Of a DNA stretch of 20,582 nt, positions 1 through 7,985 are shown piece by piece. Location: the IMG/VR virus record IMGVR_UViG_3300033143_003939, positions 1-20,582 of that record; one strand, 5' to 3'. This DNA comes from a virus. Under the pieces are notes generated by a model. It had not been told where the DNA came from. It ran no database searches and worked only from the letters and a program-made list of their open reading frames with translations. Within the stretch, counting starts at the first letter, position 1, and each line of letters starts with the position of its first letter. The position numbers and the translations under genes are program-made.

Positions 1-23
1 ATCAACGTGTAGTTTAACTAACC

Positions 24-43
24 GAGACCCCTTCGGGGGTCTC
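24..43 (+). terminator. Perfect 8-bp hairpin with TTCG tetraloop between late genes
   Basis: GAGACCCC (24-31) and GGGGTCTC (36-43) are perfect inverted repeats around a TTCG loop, a very stable RNA hairpin. It sits between the end of an unseen upstream gene (stop at 10-12 or 15-17, depending on frame) and the gene at 59. There is no immediate T-run (a short one lies at 54-58), so it may be a partial terminator or an mRNA-stabilising or processing hairpin. Confidence 0.6.
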
Positions 44-58
44 ATCTTAGGAGTTTTT

Positions 59-523
59 ATGAAACCTAAAGATATGCGAGTGAAGCTTAAGGAAGCGGGG
101 ATTACGTGCCCTGTGTCGAATAAAGACGTGATTGATCGATATAACGCGAATTTTGGTGAAAAGAAAACGATTGAAGATGTTTCTAAATTTGAAGACATTC
201 AGGTTGAAGCGATGAATCTTGATACCGGAGACATCATTCCCACTATTGTCGAACTTGTTTCAGATAATATTTATACCTATGTAGGGTCGGGCTGCACGCC
301 ACCTGAAAGAACGAACTTTATGGGTTTGCAGGAATTTGTCCGTGGCGAGCCTGTAGAAGTTATTGATCCATTTGTCAGGAAGAAGATCGAAAACCACCCT
401 TGCTTTATAAAAGGCAGCCCTAGTTTGACAAAAATGAGAGAAAATGACGAAAGAGAACTTGAAGGTGAAATGAAGCGCAAAAGAGCCGCAGAAGCACAAC
501 TCGCTGCGCGTAAAACAGGGTAA
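59..523 (+). CDS. Hypothetical head-region protein
   Basis: A 154-residue soluble protein that I cannot assign to a family. Residues 1-33 (K-D-M-R-V-K-L-K-E-A-G-I, then S-N-K-D-V-I-D-R-Y) resemble a short two-helix SAP/HeH-like motif. The middle is mixed, with two prolines at a likely turn (P-P-E-R-T-N-F), and the C-terminus (about 125-154) is highly charged and probably a coiled coil. The start is set by TAGGAG five bases before the ATG at 59. The stop overlaps the next start (TAATG). Its position just before the head-tail adaptor, where phages of this type carry capsid or head-completion genes, suggests a virion-associated role; that is inferred from context only. Confidence 0.8.
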   Translation: MKPKDMRVKLKEAGITCPVSNKDVIDRYNANFGEKKTIEDVSKFEDIQVEAMNLDTGDIIPTIVELVSDNIYTYVGSGCTPPERTNFMGLQEFVRGEPVEVIDPFVRKKIENHPCFIKGSPSLTKMRENDERELEGEMKRKRAAEAQLAARKTG

Positions 524-870
524 TGGCAACCAAAACCGAAGCTAAGAACCGTGCGTTAGAGTTATTGACGGTTAAAACGTTAGGCCAGAGTGCGCAATCT
601 CAGGACTTCGATCACATTGAAGACATCTACCTTGAAGTCTACACCGACTTGAAAACAGAAGGTATTGCTACGTGGGCGGTGGCAGGGACGATCCCCGATG
701 ATGTCATGCCTCACTTAGCCGCGTTAATGGCGTTTAACTCTGTTCACGTTAATGGACTTTCCTCTGAACGATATAACCGAATCTCAGCTAAAGCCTCGAT
801 TGCTAAAACTGAGATAAGAACCATCGTCACCCCTGATTACGAATCTTTAGAAGAGCCGGAAGACTTTTAA
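523..870 (+). CDS. Head-tail adaptor / tail accessory factor, P22 gp4-like
   Basis: A 115-residue, mostly helical protein. The N-terminal pattern (R-A-L-E-L-L-x-V-x-x-L-G-Q, then D-x-I-x-x-I-Y-x-E-V-Y-x-D-L-x-x-E-G) followed by W-A-V-A-G-T-I-P-D-D and an alanine-rich helix is the pattern I associate with the P22 gp4 / head-completion adaptor family, which binds below the portal and closes the DNA-filled head. P22 gp4 is longer (166 residues), so this is a short version. Neighbours agree: the gp10-like gene follows immediately, as in P22. Both junctions are one-base TAATG overlaps, pointing to translational coupling. Assigned by motif and context, not by alignment. Confidence 0.7.
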   Translation: MATKTEAKNRALELLTVKTLGQSAQSQDFDHIEDIYLEVYTDLKTEGIATWAVAGTIPDDVMPHLAALMAFNSVHVNGLSSERYNRISAKASIAKTEIRTIVTPDYESLEEPEDF

Positions 871-3041
871 TGCCCACGATTGATATTAATATTACCGGCG
901 GAACGTATAAAAGCCGGTCACGGTCTTTGGCGGCTCAAAAAACCCAAAATATGTATCCTGAGATCGTGGATACGGATGCAAAGAAAAGCCCGTTTGTTTT
1001 ACATAATTGGCCGGGTTTGACGTTGTTTGGCTCGGTTCCCGGTTTTGACCGTGGAATGTTTATTCATCAAGGAATTCTATACAAGGTTTCCGGCGATACG
1101 CTTTACTCTATTGATCAAAATGGTGTTCATTCTGTGATAGGGGTGATAACAGGGTCGGGACGATGTGTGTTTGAAGGGATTGGGGGTAATTTAATAATAG
1201 TTTCTGGCGGGAGGGTTTGGGTTTATAACCCTAATCCAGATTTAACAAATACAATATATTCTACTAAGAAATTTAATATCCTTGCTCAAGGGGACAATAA
1301 TACGCAGGATTTAACTTTCGGGGCTGACGGGTTAAATGTATACGTTGTAGGCTTGCTGCTTGACAAAGTCCATCAGTATACTTTGTCGGTCGCATGGGAT
1401 GTGTCAACAGCAGGATATTCTGGTAATTCGCTTGATGTCAGCTCAGAAGATATAACCCCAACAGGGGTCTATATTAGTAATGACGGGTCTAAAATTTATA
1501 TTAGTGGGAACACGAATGACTCTGTTTTCCAGTATGATTTTACCGAGAATTATGATCTCTCCACAGCAAGTTACGCAAGCAAATCAAAAGACATTTCCGC
1601 AGAAGAATTGCAGATAACAGGCGTAACTTTTTCTCCCAGCGGCCTTAAGATGTATATAGTGGGAACAGCAACAGGCGCTAGGGCTGTTTTCCAGTACGAT
1701 CTAACTATTGGCTGGGATGTTTCTACAGCAGCATACGCAAGCAAAACGCTCGATGTATCTTCTGAGGATATTGCCCCCAACGGACTAGCCTTTAATTTAA
1801 GTGGAACTGTGCTATATGTTGTTGGCGACACTAGCGATACTGTTTATCAGTACAACTTAACGTCTGCCTACGATCTTTCAACTGCGTCTTATGCTAGCAA
1901 ATCCCTTGATGTAAGCTCCGAGGACACTAATCTTAGAGGTCTTGCTGCAAATCAAAATATGAGCAATATTTATGTGCTCGGCACTTTTAATAATACTATC
2001 TATCAATACAGCTCTACGAAAGAAATCACCGATTCTGATCTAGAGTCTCCTAATGCAGTCGCACATCTTAATAATCAAGCCATATATGATGGTGACAATG
2101 CAAGATGGTGTACGTCTGATGTAGGGGATGCGTCATCAATAACAGCGGCTAACTATGCTACTGCCGAGGCTTCTCCTGATAATTTATCAAGACCGTATGT
2201 TTTCGATCAAATCCTTTACTTGTTTGGCGAAAAAACTACTGAAACATGGTACAACTCTGGCGTAGGAAATCCTCCTTTTGACAGAATAGAAGGCGGGATA
2301 TTTACTATTGGCCTTGCGGCGATTCATTCAACAGCCCACAACGATAATAATCTTTACTTTTTAGGCGACGATAATAAAGTCTACCGCCTTCCTACGAAAC
2401 AAAGCGTATCGGATATAGCCTTAACCCATGCCATCGAAGGCTACTCTGCCGTCGCAGATGCCATTGGTTTATGTTATTCATTTGAAAACCAGAACTTCTA
2501 TCAACTAACCTTCCCTTCTGAGAATAAAACATGGGTCTATTCAGAGCCAACTAATCAATGGATTGAACTTCTTTCCGGTGATGGACGGTATTTTGGTAAC
2601 TCTCATGCTTATGCTTATCGTAAGAACTTAATCGCAGATTACCGTAATGGTAATATTTACGAACTCGATATAAATTCATTCGACGACAACGGCACAACAG
2701 TTAAACGGATAAGAGAAACTGGCCCCATTCATGGTGGATTAGTAGGCGCTCCCGGTAAACGGGTAGAAATGAACCGCTTTGAACTCATTATGGAAGTTGG
2801 GGTAGGGGTAAGTGCAGGGCAAGGTATCGAGCCAGTTGTGATGTTGTCTTACTCTGACGATGGCGGAAAGACGTTTTCAACTGAGCGATGGGGAAATATT
2901 GGTCATTTAGGCGATTATTTAAGAAAAGTCGAATGGCACGGATTGGGAAGTTTTGAGAGTCGGATTATGCGAATTTCTATGTCAGACCCCGTCCAACTGT
3001 CCATTCACTCTGCCGCTGCGGATATAGAGGTTGGGATATGA
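870..3041 (+). CDS. Tail hub / packaged-DNA stabilisation protein, P22 gp10-like, with propeller insertion
   Basis: A 723-residue structural protein. The N-terminus (G-G-T-Y-K-S-R-S-R-S-L-A-A-Q-K-T-Q-N-M-Y-P-E, then P-F-V-L-H-N-W-P-G-L-T-L-F-G) and the segment after residue 385 (I-T-D-S-D, Y-A-T-A-E-A-S-P-D, L-F-G-E-K-T-T-E-T-W-Y-N-S-G) match the pattern of gp10-type proteins, which plug the portal channel and form the tail hub. P22 gp10 has 472 residues; the extra length here is almost entirely a repeat block at residues about 140-385. Removing it leaves about 480 residues, the normal size. It overlaps its upstream neighbour by one base and the next gene by four (ATGA). Confidence 0.85.
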   Translation: MPTIDINITGGTYKSRSRSLAAQKTQNMYPEIVDTDAKKSPFVLHNWPGLTLFGSVPGFDRGMFIHQGILYKVSGDTLYSIDQNGVHSVIGVITGSGRCVFEGIGGNLIIVSGGRVWVYNPNPDLTNTIYSTKKFNILAQGDNNTQDLTFGADGLNVYVVGLLLDKVHQYTLSVAWDVSTAGYSGNSLDVSSEDITPTGVYISNDGSKIYISGNTNDSVFQYDFTENYDLSTASYASKSKDISAEELQITGVTFSPSGLKMYIVGTATGARAVFQYDLTIGWDVSTAAYASKTLDVSSEDIAPNGLAFNLSGTVLYVVGDTSDTVYQYNLTSAYDLSTASYASKSLDVSSEDTNLRGLAANQNMSNIYVLGTFNNTIYQYSSTKEITDSDLESPNAVAHLNNQAIYDGDNARWCTSDVGDASSITAANYATAEASPDNLSRPYVFDQILYLFGEKTTETWYNSGVGNPPFDRIEGGIFTIGLAAIHSTAHNDNNLYFLGDDNKVYRLPTKQSVSDIALTHAIEGYSAVADAIGLCYSFENQNFYQLTFPSENKTWVYSEPTNQWIELLSGDGRYFGNSHAYAYRKNLIADYRNGNIYELDINSFDDNGTTVKRIRETGPIHGGLVGAPGKRVEMNRFELIMEVGVGVSAGQGIEPVVMLSYSDDGGKTFSTERWGNIGHLGDYLRKVEWHGLGSFESRIMRISMSDPVQLSIHSAAADIEVGI
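1311..2012 (+). repeat. Four to five tandem propeller-like protein repeats inside the tail hub gene
   Basis: Residues 148-381 of the hub protein hold units of about 52-53 residues with the shared pattern G-x-x-F-S-x-D-G-x-K-x-Y-x-x-G-x-x-x-D, then V-x-Q-Y, W/Y-D-x-S-T-A-x-Y and S-K-S-L-D-V-S-S-E-D. Units begin near residues 148, 198, 250 and 303, with a partial fifth near 355. The pattern is that of blades of a beta-propeller. Codons differ between units, so the repeats are old at the DNA level. Confidence 0.8.
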
Positions 3042-3568
3042 GCGTTCAACCCCCCAGTCCACCCATAAAAATACCCAAAGCATTTACAGAAGATCCAGAA
3101 GTTTTTAAGTTTATACAACAATTGGTAAATTCTAATTACCAGAAATGGGCTGAAAGACGCGAAGGTAGCTTTACCCCTGAGATATATGACGATTCTTTCA
3201 GCGGTAGCGAATCCCAGACGTATTCAGTGCAGACAGGGTATTATTATCGAATTGGTGATTTGGTTGTATTTTTCGGAGAAGTCACTATGACCTCTTTGGG
3301 GACATTAACAACATCACAGTCTGCTCAGCTTGGAAATCTACCCTTTCCCGTAAAAAACCTAACCAGTATACGGGGAGGGCTGACGATACATAGAGCGTCC
3401 AGCTTAAGTATAACCGCAGGATACAGTATATCCGGGTTCATTCAGCCCGGACAAAGTTATTCAACTTTAAGGTTATGGGATTCAACTGGCGGACAAACCG
3501 ATTTAACATTGGCGGAATTAACCGCTGCTGGCAGTATTGCTTTTGCAGGAAGTTATCTTGCCGAGTAA
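3038..3568 (+). CDS. Tail needle/fibre-like protein
   Basis: A 176-residue protein. Residues 1-40 are proline-rich and then helical (P-P-S-P-P-I-K-I-P-K, F-K-F-I-Q-Q-L-V-N-S-N-Y-Q-K-W-A-E), a likely attachment segment. Residues about 43-176 are beta-rich with the signature G-S-F-T-P-x-I, Y-S-V-Q-T-G-Y-Y-Y-R-I-G-D-L-V-V-F-F and L-P-F-P-V, common in C-terminal beta-sandwich domains of phage tail fibres. In P22 the gene after gp10 is the tail needle gp26, so a needle or tip role is reasonable but inferred. GAGG lies seven bases before the ATG, and the start overlaps the hub gene by four bases. Confidence 0.7.
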   Translation: MSVQPPSPPIKIPKAFTEDPEVFKFIQQLVNSNYQKWAERREGSFTPEIYDDSFSGSESQTYSVQTGYYYRIGDLVVFFGEVTMTSLGTLTTSQSAQLGNLPFPVKNLTSIRGGLTIHRASSLSITAGYSISGFIQPGQSYSTLRLWDSTGGQTDLTLAELTAAGSIAFAGSYLAE

Positions 3569-3580
3569 AGGGGAAATATA

Positions 3581-4192
3581 ATGGGAATTGCTAATCTTGC
3601 TATAGGTACAGTTTTTGGTGGGGATCCACTCGACTTGTCAGGTGAAGCCGCCGCGGGTGCGACACGAGAAGCGGCTAATATTCAATTAAGATCGACTCGT
3701 GAAGGCATCGCTGAGCAAAAGCGTGCCAGAGTGCAGGCCAGAGAAGATTTACAACCTTTTCGTCAAGCAGGCGAACAGAGTCTTTCGGGGTTATCCGATC
3801 TAGTCACCTCACCAGAAGCACAGACTGATTTCATTCAAGATAACGAGTTTCTAGATTTTATCACCGGAGAAGCTGCGACTCGGCTGGGTCAGAATCCGCT
3901 GACTTCGGGTGGTTCAGATCAATCCGCACGAGCTAGAGAAAACAGTTTGATGCTCTTAGCGCCGGACTTAATCAATCAAAGCTTCTCTCAGAGATTTAAC
4001 TTGGCTGGATTAGGGGCTAACGCCGCCGCACAGCAGGCTACACAGACGTTAGGAGTGGGGGCGAACATTGCCGACTTATTTACACAAGGCGCTAACGCGC
4101 AGGCTGCGGGAACGGTAGGGGCGCAAAACGCCCAAACGAACGCACAAAATCAAGCGGCAGCCGGTCTGTCGTCTTACTACGCGAATAGGTGA
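3581..4192 (+). CDS. DNA ejection (transfer) protein, P22 gp7-like, copy 1
   Basis: A 203-residue alanine- and glutamine-rich protein with the layout of the DNA-transfer family: an N-terminal helix (A-A-A-G-A-T-R-E-A-A), R-E-D-L-Q-P-F-R-Q-A-G-E-Q-S-L, a central segment (D-F-I-Q-D-N-E-F-L), then F-N-L-A-G-L-G-A-N-A-A-A-Q-Q-A-T and a C-terminal T-Q-G-A-N-A-Q-A-A-G-T-V-G-A-Q-N-A-Q. Such proteins are packed in the capsid and ejected with the DNA to build a conduit across the cell envelope. It is a paralogue of the next gene, four bases downstream, but stops where that one continues into an S74 domain. AGGGG lies ahead of the ATG. Confidence 0.8.
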   Translation: MGIANLAIGTVFGGDPLDLSGEAAAGATREAANIQLRSTREGIAEQKRARVQAREDLQPFRQAGEQSLSGLSDLVTSPEAQTDFIQDNEFLDFITGEAATRLGQNPLTSGGSDQSARARENSLMLLAPDLINQSFSQRFNLAGLGANAAAQQATQTLGVGANIADLFTQGANAQAAGTVGAQNAQTNAQNQAAAGLSSYYANR

Positions 4193-4195
4193 TAT

Positions 4196-5014
4196 ATGGG
4201 TGTTCTTGATGATTTAAGTAGCGGCCTTGAAGGTTTAGCAACCACGGGGACGGATGCAGCGATAGAGGCAGCGAGAATTCAAGCCCAAGGCGCGACTGAG
4301 GGTATTGACGAGTTAAGAGAAGCCAGAGAACAGGCAAGGGCTGATTTAGACCCTTTTAGACAGCAAGGCGCTGGCCTCGCGCCGGGATTGGCTAATTTAT
4401 TAACCGATAAGGGTGCGCAAAGAGATTTTCTTGCTCAAAACCCTTTCTTCAAACCGTTAGCAGAAAAAGCTCAACAGGATATTTTTGCCAGTCAAGCCGC
4501 AAGAGGGAAAGTAGGGTCAGGTGAAACTGGGAATATTTTACAGAATAAGCTCTTGCAAATCGGCTCTGAGCTGTTAAATAAAAACATCACCCAACGGCAG
4601 AACCTTGTTGCCTTAGGCTCAAATGCTGCATCAGGGCAAGCCACAGGGGGTCTTAGTACGGCCTCTGGCATAACAGACCTACTAACAGGAAGTGCTAACG
4701 CCCAAGCCGCCGGGATTGTAGGCGCTCAGAACGCCCAGACGCAACGCAATCAAACCATTGCGACCACTGCATTAAGTATTTTTGCCTCAGACGAAAGAGT
4801 GAAGGAAGATATTGAACAAATCGGTACTCATAAATCTGGGTTACCGATTTACACGTTTAAGTATAAACCCGATCTCGCCTTTAAATACGGCTGGGATACT
4901 GAGCACCAAATAGGCTTCATGGCACAAGAGGTTCAAGAAATGTTCCCTGAATATGTTTATGACATTGACGGTATTTTACATATAGATTACGGGAGCTTAT
5001 TACATGCCCATTGA
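4196..5014 (+). CDS. DNA ejection protein copy 2 with C-terminal S74 (intramolecular chaperone) domain
   Basis: A 272-residue protein. Residues 1-180 parallel the previous gene (L-D-P-F-R-Q-Q-G-A-G, F-L-A-Q-N-P-F-F-K-P-L, A-N-A-Q-A-A-G-I-V-G-A-Q-N-A-Q). Residues 197-270 form a short peptidase S74-type domain: A-S-D-E-R-V-K-E-D-I-E-Q-I-G, H-Q-I-G-F-M-A-Q-E-V-Q-E-M-F-P-E, H-I-D-Y-G-S-L-L. Ser198 and Lys203 sit five apart, the spacing of the Ser-Lys dyad used for self-cleavage in phage tailspike chaperone domains, so cleavage before Ser198 is possible. The domain is shorter than the endosialidase type (over 100 residues). The gene end overlaps the next start by 11 bases. Confidence 0.8.
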   Translation: MGVLDDLSSGLEGLATTGTDAAIEAARIQAQGATEGIDELREAREQARADLDPFRQQGAGLAPGLANLLTDKGAQRDFLAQNPFFKPLAEKAQQDIFASQAARGKVGSGETGNILQNKLLQIGSELLNKNITQRQNLVALGSNAASGQATGGLSTASGITDLLTGSANAQAAGIVGAQNAQTQRNQTIATTALSIFASDERVKEDIEQIGTHKSGLPIYTFKYKPDLAFKYGWDTEHQIGFMAQEVQEMFPEYVYDIDGILHIDYGSLLHAH

Positions 5015-6083
5015 TCCATCCATCCCCCTTCAAGTCCAGCCCAATCGACTCGGAGAGATATTTGCCCAATTCCAACAACAATCACGATCTAATCGCCTCG
5101 CTGACCAGCAAAACACTCGCCAAAATCGACTTATTCAGTTAAAAGAAGAACAAGCTGAAAATTTAGACATTGAGAAATCACGGAAGTCTTCACTAAAATC
5201 CACCGCGACCTTCTTAGAGACTACTGCGATTCCCATGCTTAAGGATGAAAATATTCAAGGCGTGGACGATGCTATAACTAAGCAGATTGAGGCGAATGCT
5301 GGCGACCCTGTTTTAGTGGATGGATTGGAAAAGATGCAACAAGCCCTTCGACAAAATCCTACCGGATTTGCCCGGACTGCCGATCAAACTGTGTCTCAAG
5401 CACGTTTTGAGAAGTTGATCCCATATCCGGGAGGGATAGATCCAAATAAGAAGACAGGAAGAGGTGCTTTTTTTACTCCTAGAGATGTAACTATAGACGA
5501 CGAAACAGTCCCCTTTACTTTTAACAATAGAACGGGGGAATGGGAAAGAGCAGATATTGAAGGTGCAACTTCACCTAAATTCGATCCAAGCGTTCAAAGA
5601 AGTATTGCCAAAAGCAAGGCTGGTGGGAAAGTCGAAGGAAAAGAAAGAACAACAGCGAAAATTGATCTACCAAAAGTGAGAAGTGATAGAAAATATCTTA
5701 CTAGTTTAGTGAAAAAAGCAGTTAAACACCCCGGAATGTCGGGTGTTGTTGGTGCTCCGGGGATAGGAAAAGCCAAACAATTTATTGGCGGGACAAAGGA
5801 AGCTAATTTTAAAGCTCTGTACGATCAAATTGCAGGCAAACAATTCTCACAAGCTTATGAAACGCTTAAGGGTGGCGGCCAAATCACTGAAATTGAGGGC
5901 GAGAAAGCGACTAACGCATTATCAAGAATGCGTACCTCAGTAAGCGAAGCAGAATTTAGGCTTGCCGCAGATGAGTTTATTTCAGAAATAAACAGATTAA
6001 CAGCTTTAGCTGAACAAAGAGCGTCGGGCGAAGACCCAAATAGAGCTTTGTTTGATGCGGCAGATAAAATTATAGGCCCATAA
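5004..6083 (+). CDS. Putative internal virion / DNA ejection protein
   Basis: A 359-residue protein. Residues about 15-65 are strongly charged and glutamine-rich (F-A-Q-F-Q-Q-Q-S-R-S-N-R-L-A, K-E-E-Q-A-E-N-L), a probable coiled coil. Residues about 225-355 form a compact helical domain (L-V-K-K-A-V-K-H-P-G-M-S-G-V-V-G, F-K-A-L-Y-D-Q-I-A-G-K-Q-F, L-K-G-G-G-Q-I-T-E-I-E-G-E-K-A-T) of a type recurrent in ejection-module proteins of P22-like phages. It lies between two ejection-type genes in one packed block, overlapping the upstream gene by 11 bases and the next by one. The exact P22 counterpart (gp20 or gp16) cannot be decided from sequence alone. Confidence 0.7.
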   Translation: MPIDPSIPLQVQPNRLGEIFAQFQQQSRSNRLADQQNTRQNRLIQLKEEQAENLDIEKSRKSSLKSTATFLETTAIPMLKDENIQGVDDAITKQIEANAGDPVLVDGLEKMQQALRQNPTGFARTADQTVSQARFEKLIPYPGGIDPNKKTGRGAFFTPRDVTIDDETVPFTFNNRTGEWERADIEGATSPKFDPSVQRSIAKSKAGGKVEGKERTTAKIDLPKVRSDRKYLTSLVKKAVKHPGMSGVVGAPGIGKAKQFIGGTKEANFKALYDQIAGKQFSQAYETLKGGGQITEIEGEKATNALSRMRTSVSEAEFRLAADEFISEINRLTALAEQRASGEDPNRALFDAADKIIGP

Positions 6084-7984
6084 TGGCAGCAGAAAAATAC
6101 GCACAATGGCTTGTTGAAAACGAAGACAAGAAGGGAACGCCTGAATTTGATACCGTGACTCAGGCTTATAAGTCTTCTCGATCTTCTATTGATCCAGCCT
6201 ATAACAGCCTTGAAACTACCCATAGAGAAGTTAAAGCTGAAACAGTCGGTCAAGAAGCTACTTTTACCGAAAGCCTTGGTAGAGGCATGATGGACGTTTA
6301 TGAAGGTGGCGCACAGCTTGGACTGAATATCGCATTAAAGATGAAAGGTATGGAGAAAATCCTTAGTAAAAAGTCGGGAAGTGATAAAATAGGCAAGGCG
6401 GCAACAGACGCTATTATGATGGTGACTGGTTTTGGTGGGATGTCTCAACTTCCAGACGGCTCCATAAGAAGAATGACAGATAAGCTGAATAAAAAAATAG
6501 AGTCCGACTTGTCAATTTTTGATAAAAATAACCCTGACTTTTCATGGGGAAGATTAGCTGGCGGCGTAGCGACTCCGTTAACCTTAATTCCCGGAGGGAA
6601 AGTAGCAACCCTGTCGGGGAAAGCCGCTACGGGAGCGGTAATAGGCGGCACTGCCGCAGCGTTTCAGCCTGTGAAAGACTCAGGAGCCTTCTTTGAGACT
6701 AAGGGCTTACAGGTGGGCGCTGGAATGACTTTAGGGGCAGCATTACCAGTAGCAACTAAAATATTATCCGGCGTTAAGAATTGGCTTGATGAACTTACCA
6801 AGCCATTGTATAAAAAAGGCATTTACCGTGATGTGGCAAAGTTTTTACGTGAGAATATATCTGAGAACAGTGATAAAATTAGAACTGCGTTACAAAGGTC
6901 TATATCAAACAAAGACGGCAAAACCGTCGGGCAGGTTATTTCCGAAGTAAATAAAGGTTCTTCTGATGACTTTGGAGGGCTATTAGTCAGATTAGAAAAA
7001 GACCTGTCTAGGGAGTCGGACTCCTTAAAAGCGGTATACGCACTTCAAACAGCGTCAAGAAGGGCGGTGCTTGATGGGATTGCGGGGACAGATGACGACT
7101 TAGCAAGAGCAATAAGTAATCGTACAAAGAACGCCGCTGAAAACTATGGTAAATCCTTTGAGGTTCAAATCACCGGCGACTCGGCATTGACGAATTTAGG
7201 TAAAACTAAATATTTTAAAACTGCAATGAACACAGCTAATGATTTAGCCGAAGCTAACAATGTAAACCCAAAAGAAAACCTGACGGAGTTTTTGCATTAC
7301 GTGAAGATCGGCTTAGACAAACAACTGCAAAGAACAGGTGACGATGCTTTAGCTAATACTGAACGAAAAGCCGTTAGTAATATTAAAGACAGACTGACCG
7401 GCTGGATTGGAAACAAAAACCCGCTTTATGAGAAAGCAAGAAGCACCTTTCAGGCAGATTCAACCCCAATCAATAAAATGGAAGTTGGCCGGGAGCTAAG
7501 AAATGCGCTGGTTAATTCCCTAGAAAATGAATCCCCGTCAACATTTAGCACAGCAGTTAGGGAGGCAGCGAGAACAATTAAACGTTCAACCGGGTTCTCT
7601 CGGTTTAAAAAACTTGAAGACATTATTCCTGATGAGGCTGCATCAGTGCGGAAAATTGCTAAAGAATTGACGATAGAAGCAAAAGGCAAGAAAATGGCAG
7701 CAGCCTCGAAAGGTATTCTCCCTGATATTGGGGCGGAAGTTGAGTTAAGGTTGCCTCATATTTTATCTCGTCCAGTAGTTATTGCTAACCATGCTCTTAA
7801 GGCTCTTGGCCAAGACAAAACTCCTGAGTATAAAAATCTTTTGTTTGATTTGGTTAAAAACCCTGAAAAATTCATCAAAGCGTATAAGCAGCCCGAATCA
7901 AATCAGCAAGCAAAAATGGCAATGGACATTATTCGGAAAATAAACACTATTGCTGCCTCTCAAACAGTAGCAAAAGAGAACTAA
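6083..7984 (+). CDS. Large DNA ejection / internal virion protein (P22 gp16-like position)
   Basis: A 633-residue protein, close in size to P22 gp16 (609). The N-terminus carries a short motif frequent in phage ejection proteins (W-L-V-E-N-E-D-K-K-G-T-P-E-F-D-T-V). Two glycine/alanine-rich hydrophobic stretches at about 156-193 (G-R-L-A-G-G-V-A-T-P-L-T-L-I-P-G-G, G-A-V-I-G-G-T-A-A-A) and 208-230 (V-G-A-G-M-T-L-G-A-A-L-P-V-A) could insert into or cross a membrane, as expected for a conduit protein. The remainder is long, charged and mostly helical. It is the last of four ejection genes and begins in a one-base TAATG overlap. Role assigned by position and composition. Confidence 0.7.
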   Translation: MAAEKYAQWLVENEDKKGTPEFDTVTQAYKSSRSSIDPAYNSLETTHREVKAETVGQEATFTESLGRGMMDVYEGGAQLGLNIALKMKGMEKILSKKSGSDKIGKAATDAIMMVTGFGGMSQLPDGSIRRMTDKLNKKIESDLSIFDKNNPDFSWGRLAGGVATPLTLIPGGKVATLSGKAATGAVIGGTAAAFQPVKDSGAFFETKGLQVGAGMTLGAALPVATKILSGVKNWLDELTKPLYKKGIYRDVAKFLRENISENSDKIRTALQRSISNKDGKTVGQVISEVNKGSSDDFGGLLVRLEKDLSRESDSLKAVYALQTASRRAVLDGIAGTDDDLARAISNRTKNAAENYGKSFEVQITGDSALTNLGKTKYFKTAMNTANDLAEANNVNPKENLTEFLHYVKIGLDKQLQRTGDDALANTERKAVSNIKDRLTGWIGNKNPLYEKARSTFQADSTPINKMEVGRELRNALVNSLENESPSTFSTAVREAARTIKRSTGFSRFKKLEDIIPDEAASVRKIAKELTIEAKGKKMAAASKGILPDIGAEVELRLPHILSRPVVIANHALKALGQDKTPEYKNLLFDLVKNPEKFIKAYKQPESNQQAKMAMDIIRKINTIAASQTVAKEN

Positions 7985-7985
7985 T

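Noticed and set aside
1571-1831. Minus-strand open frame of 86 codons inside the tail hub gene
   Set aside because: It lies wholly antisense to a well-supported structural gene within its repeat block and lacks a ribosome site.
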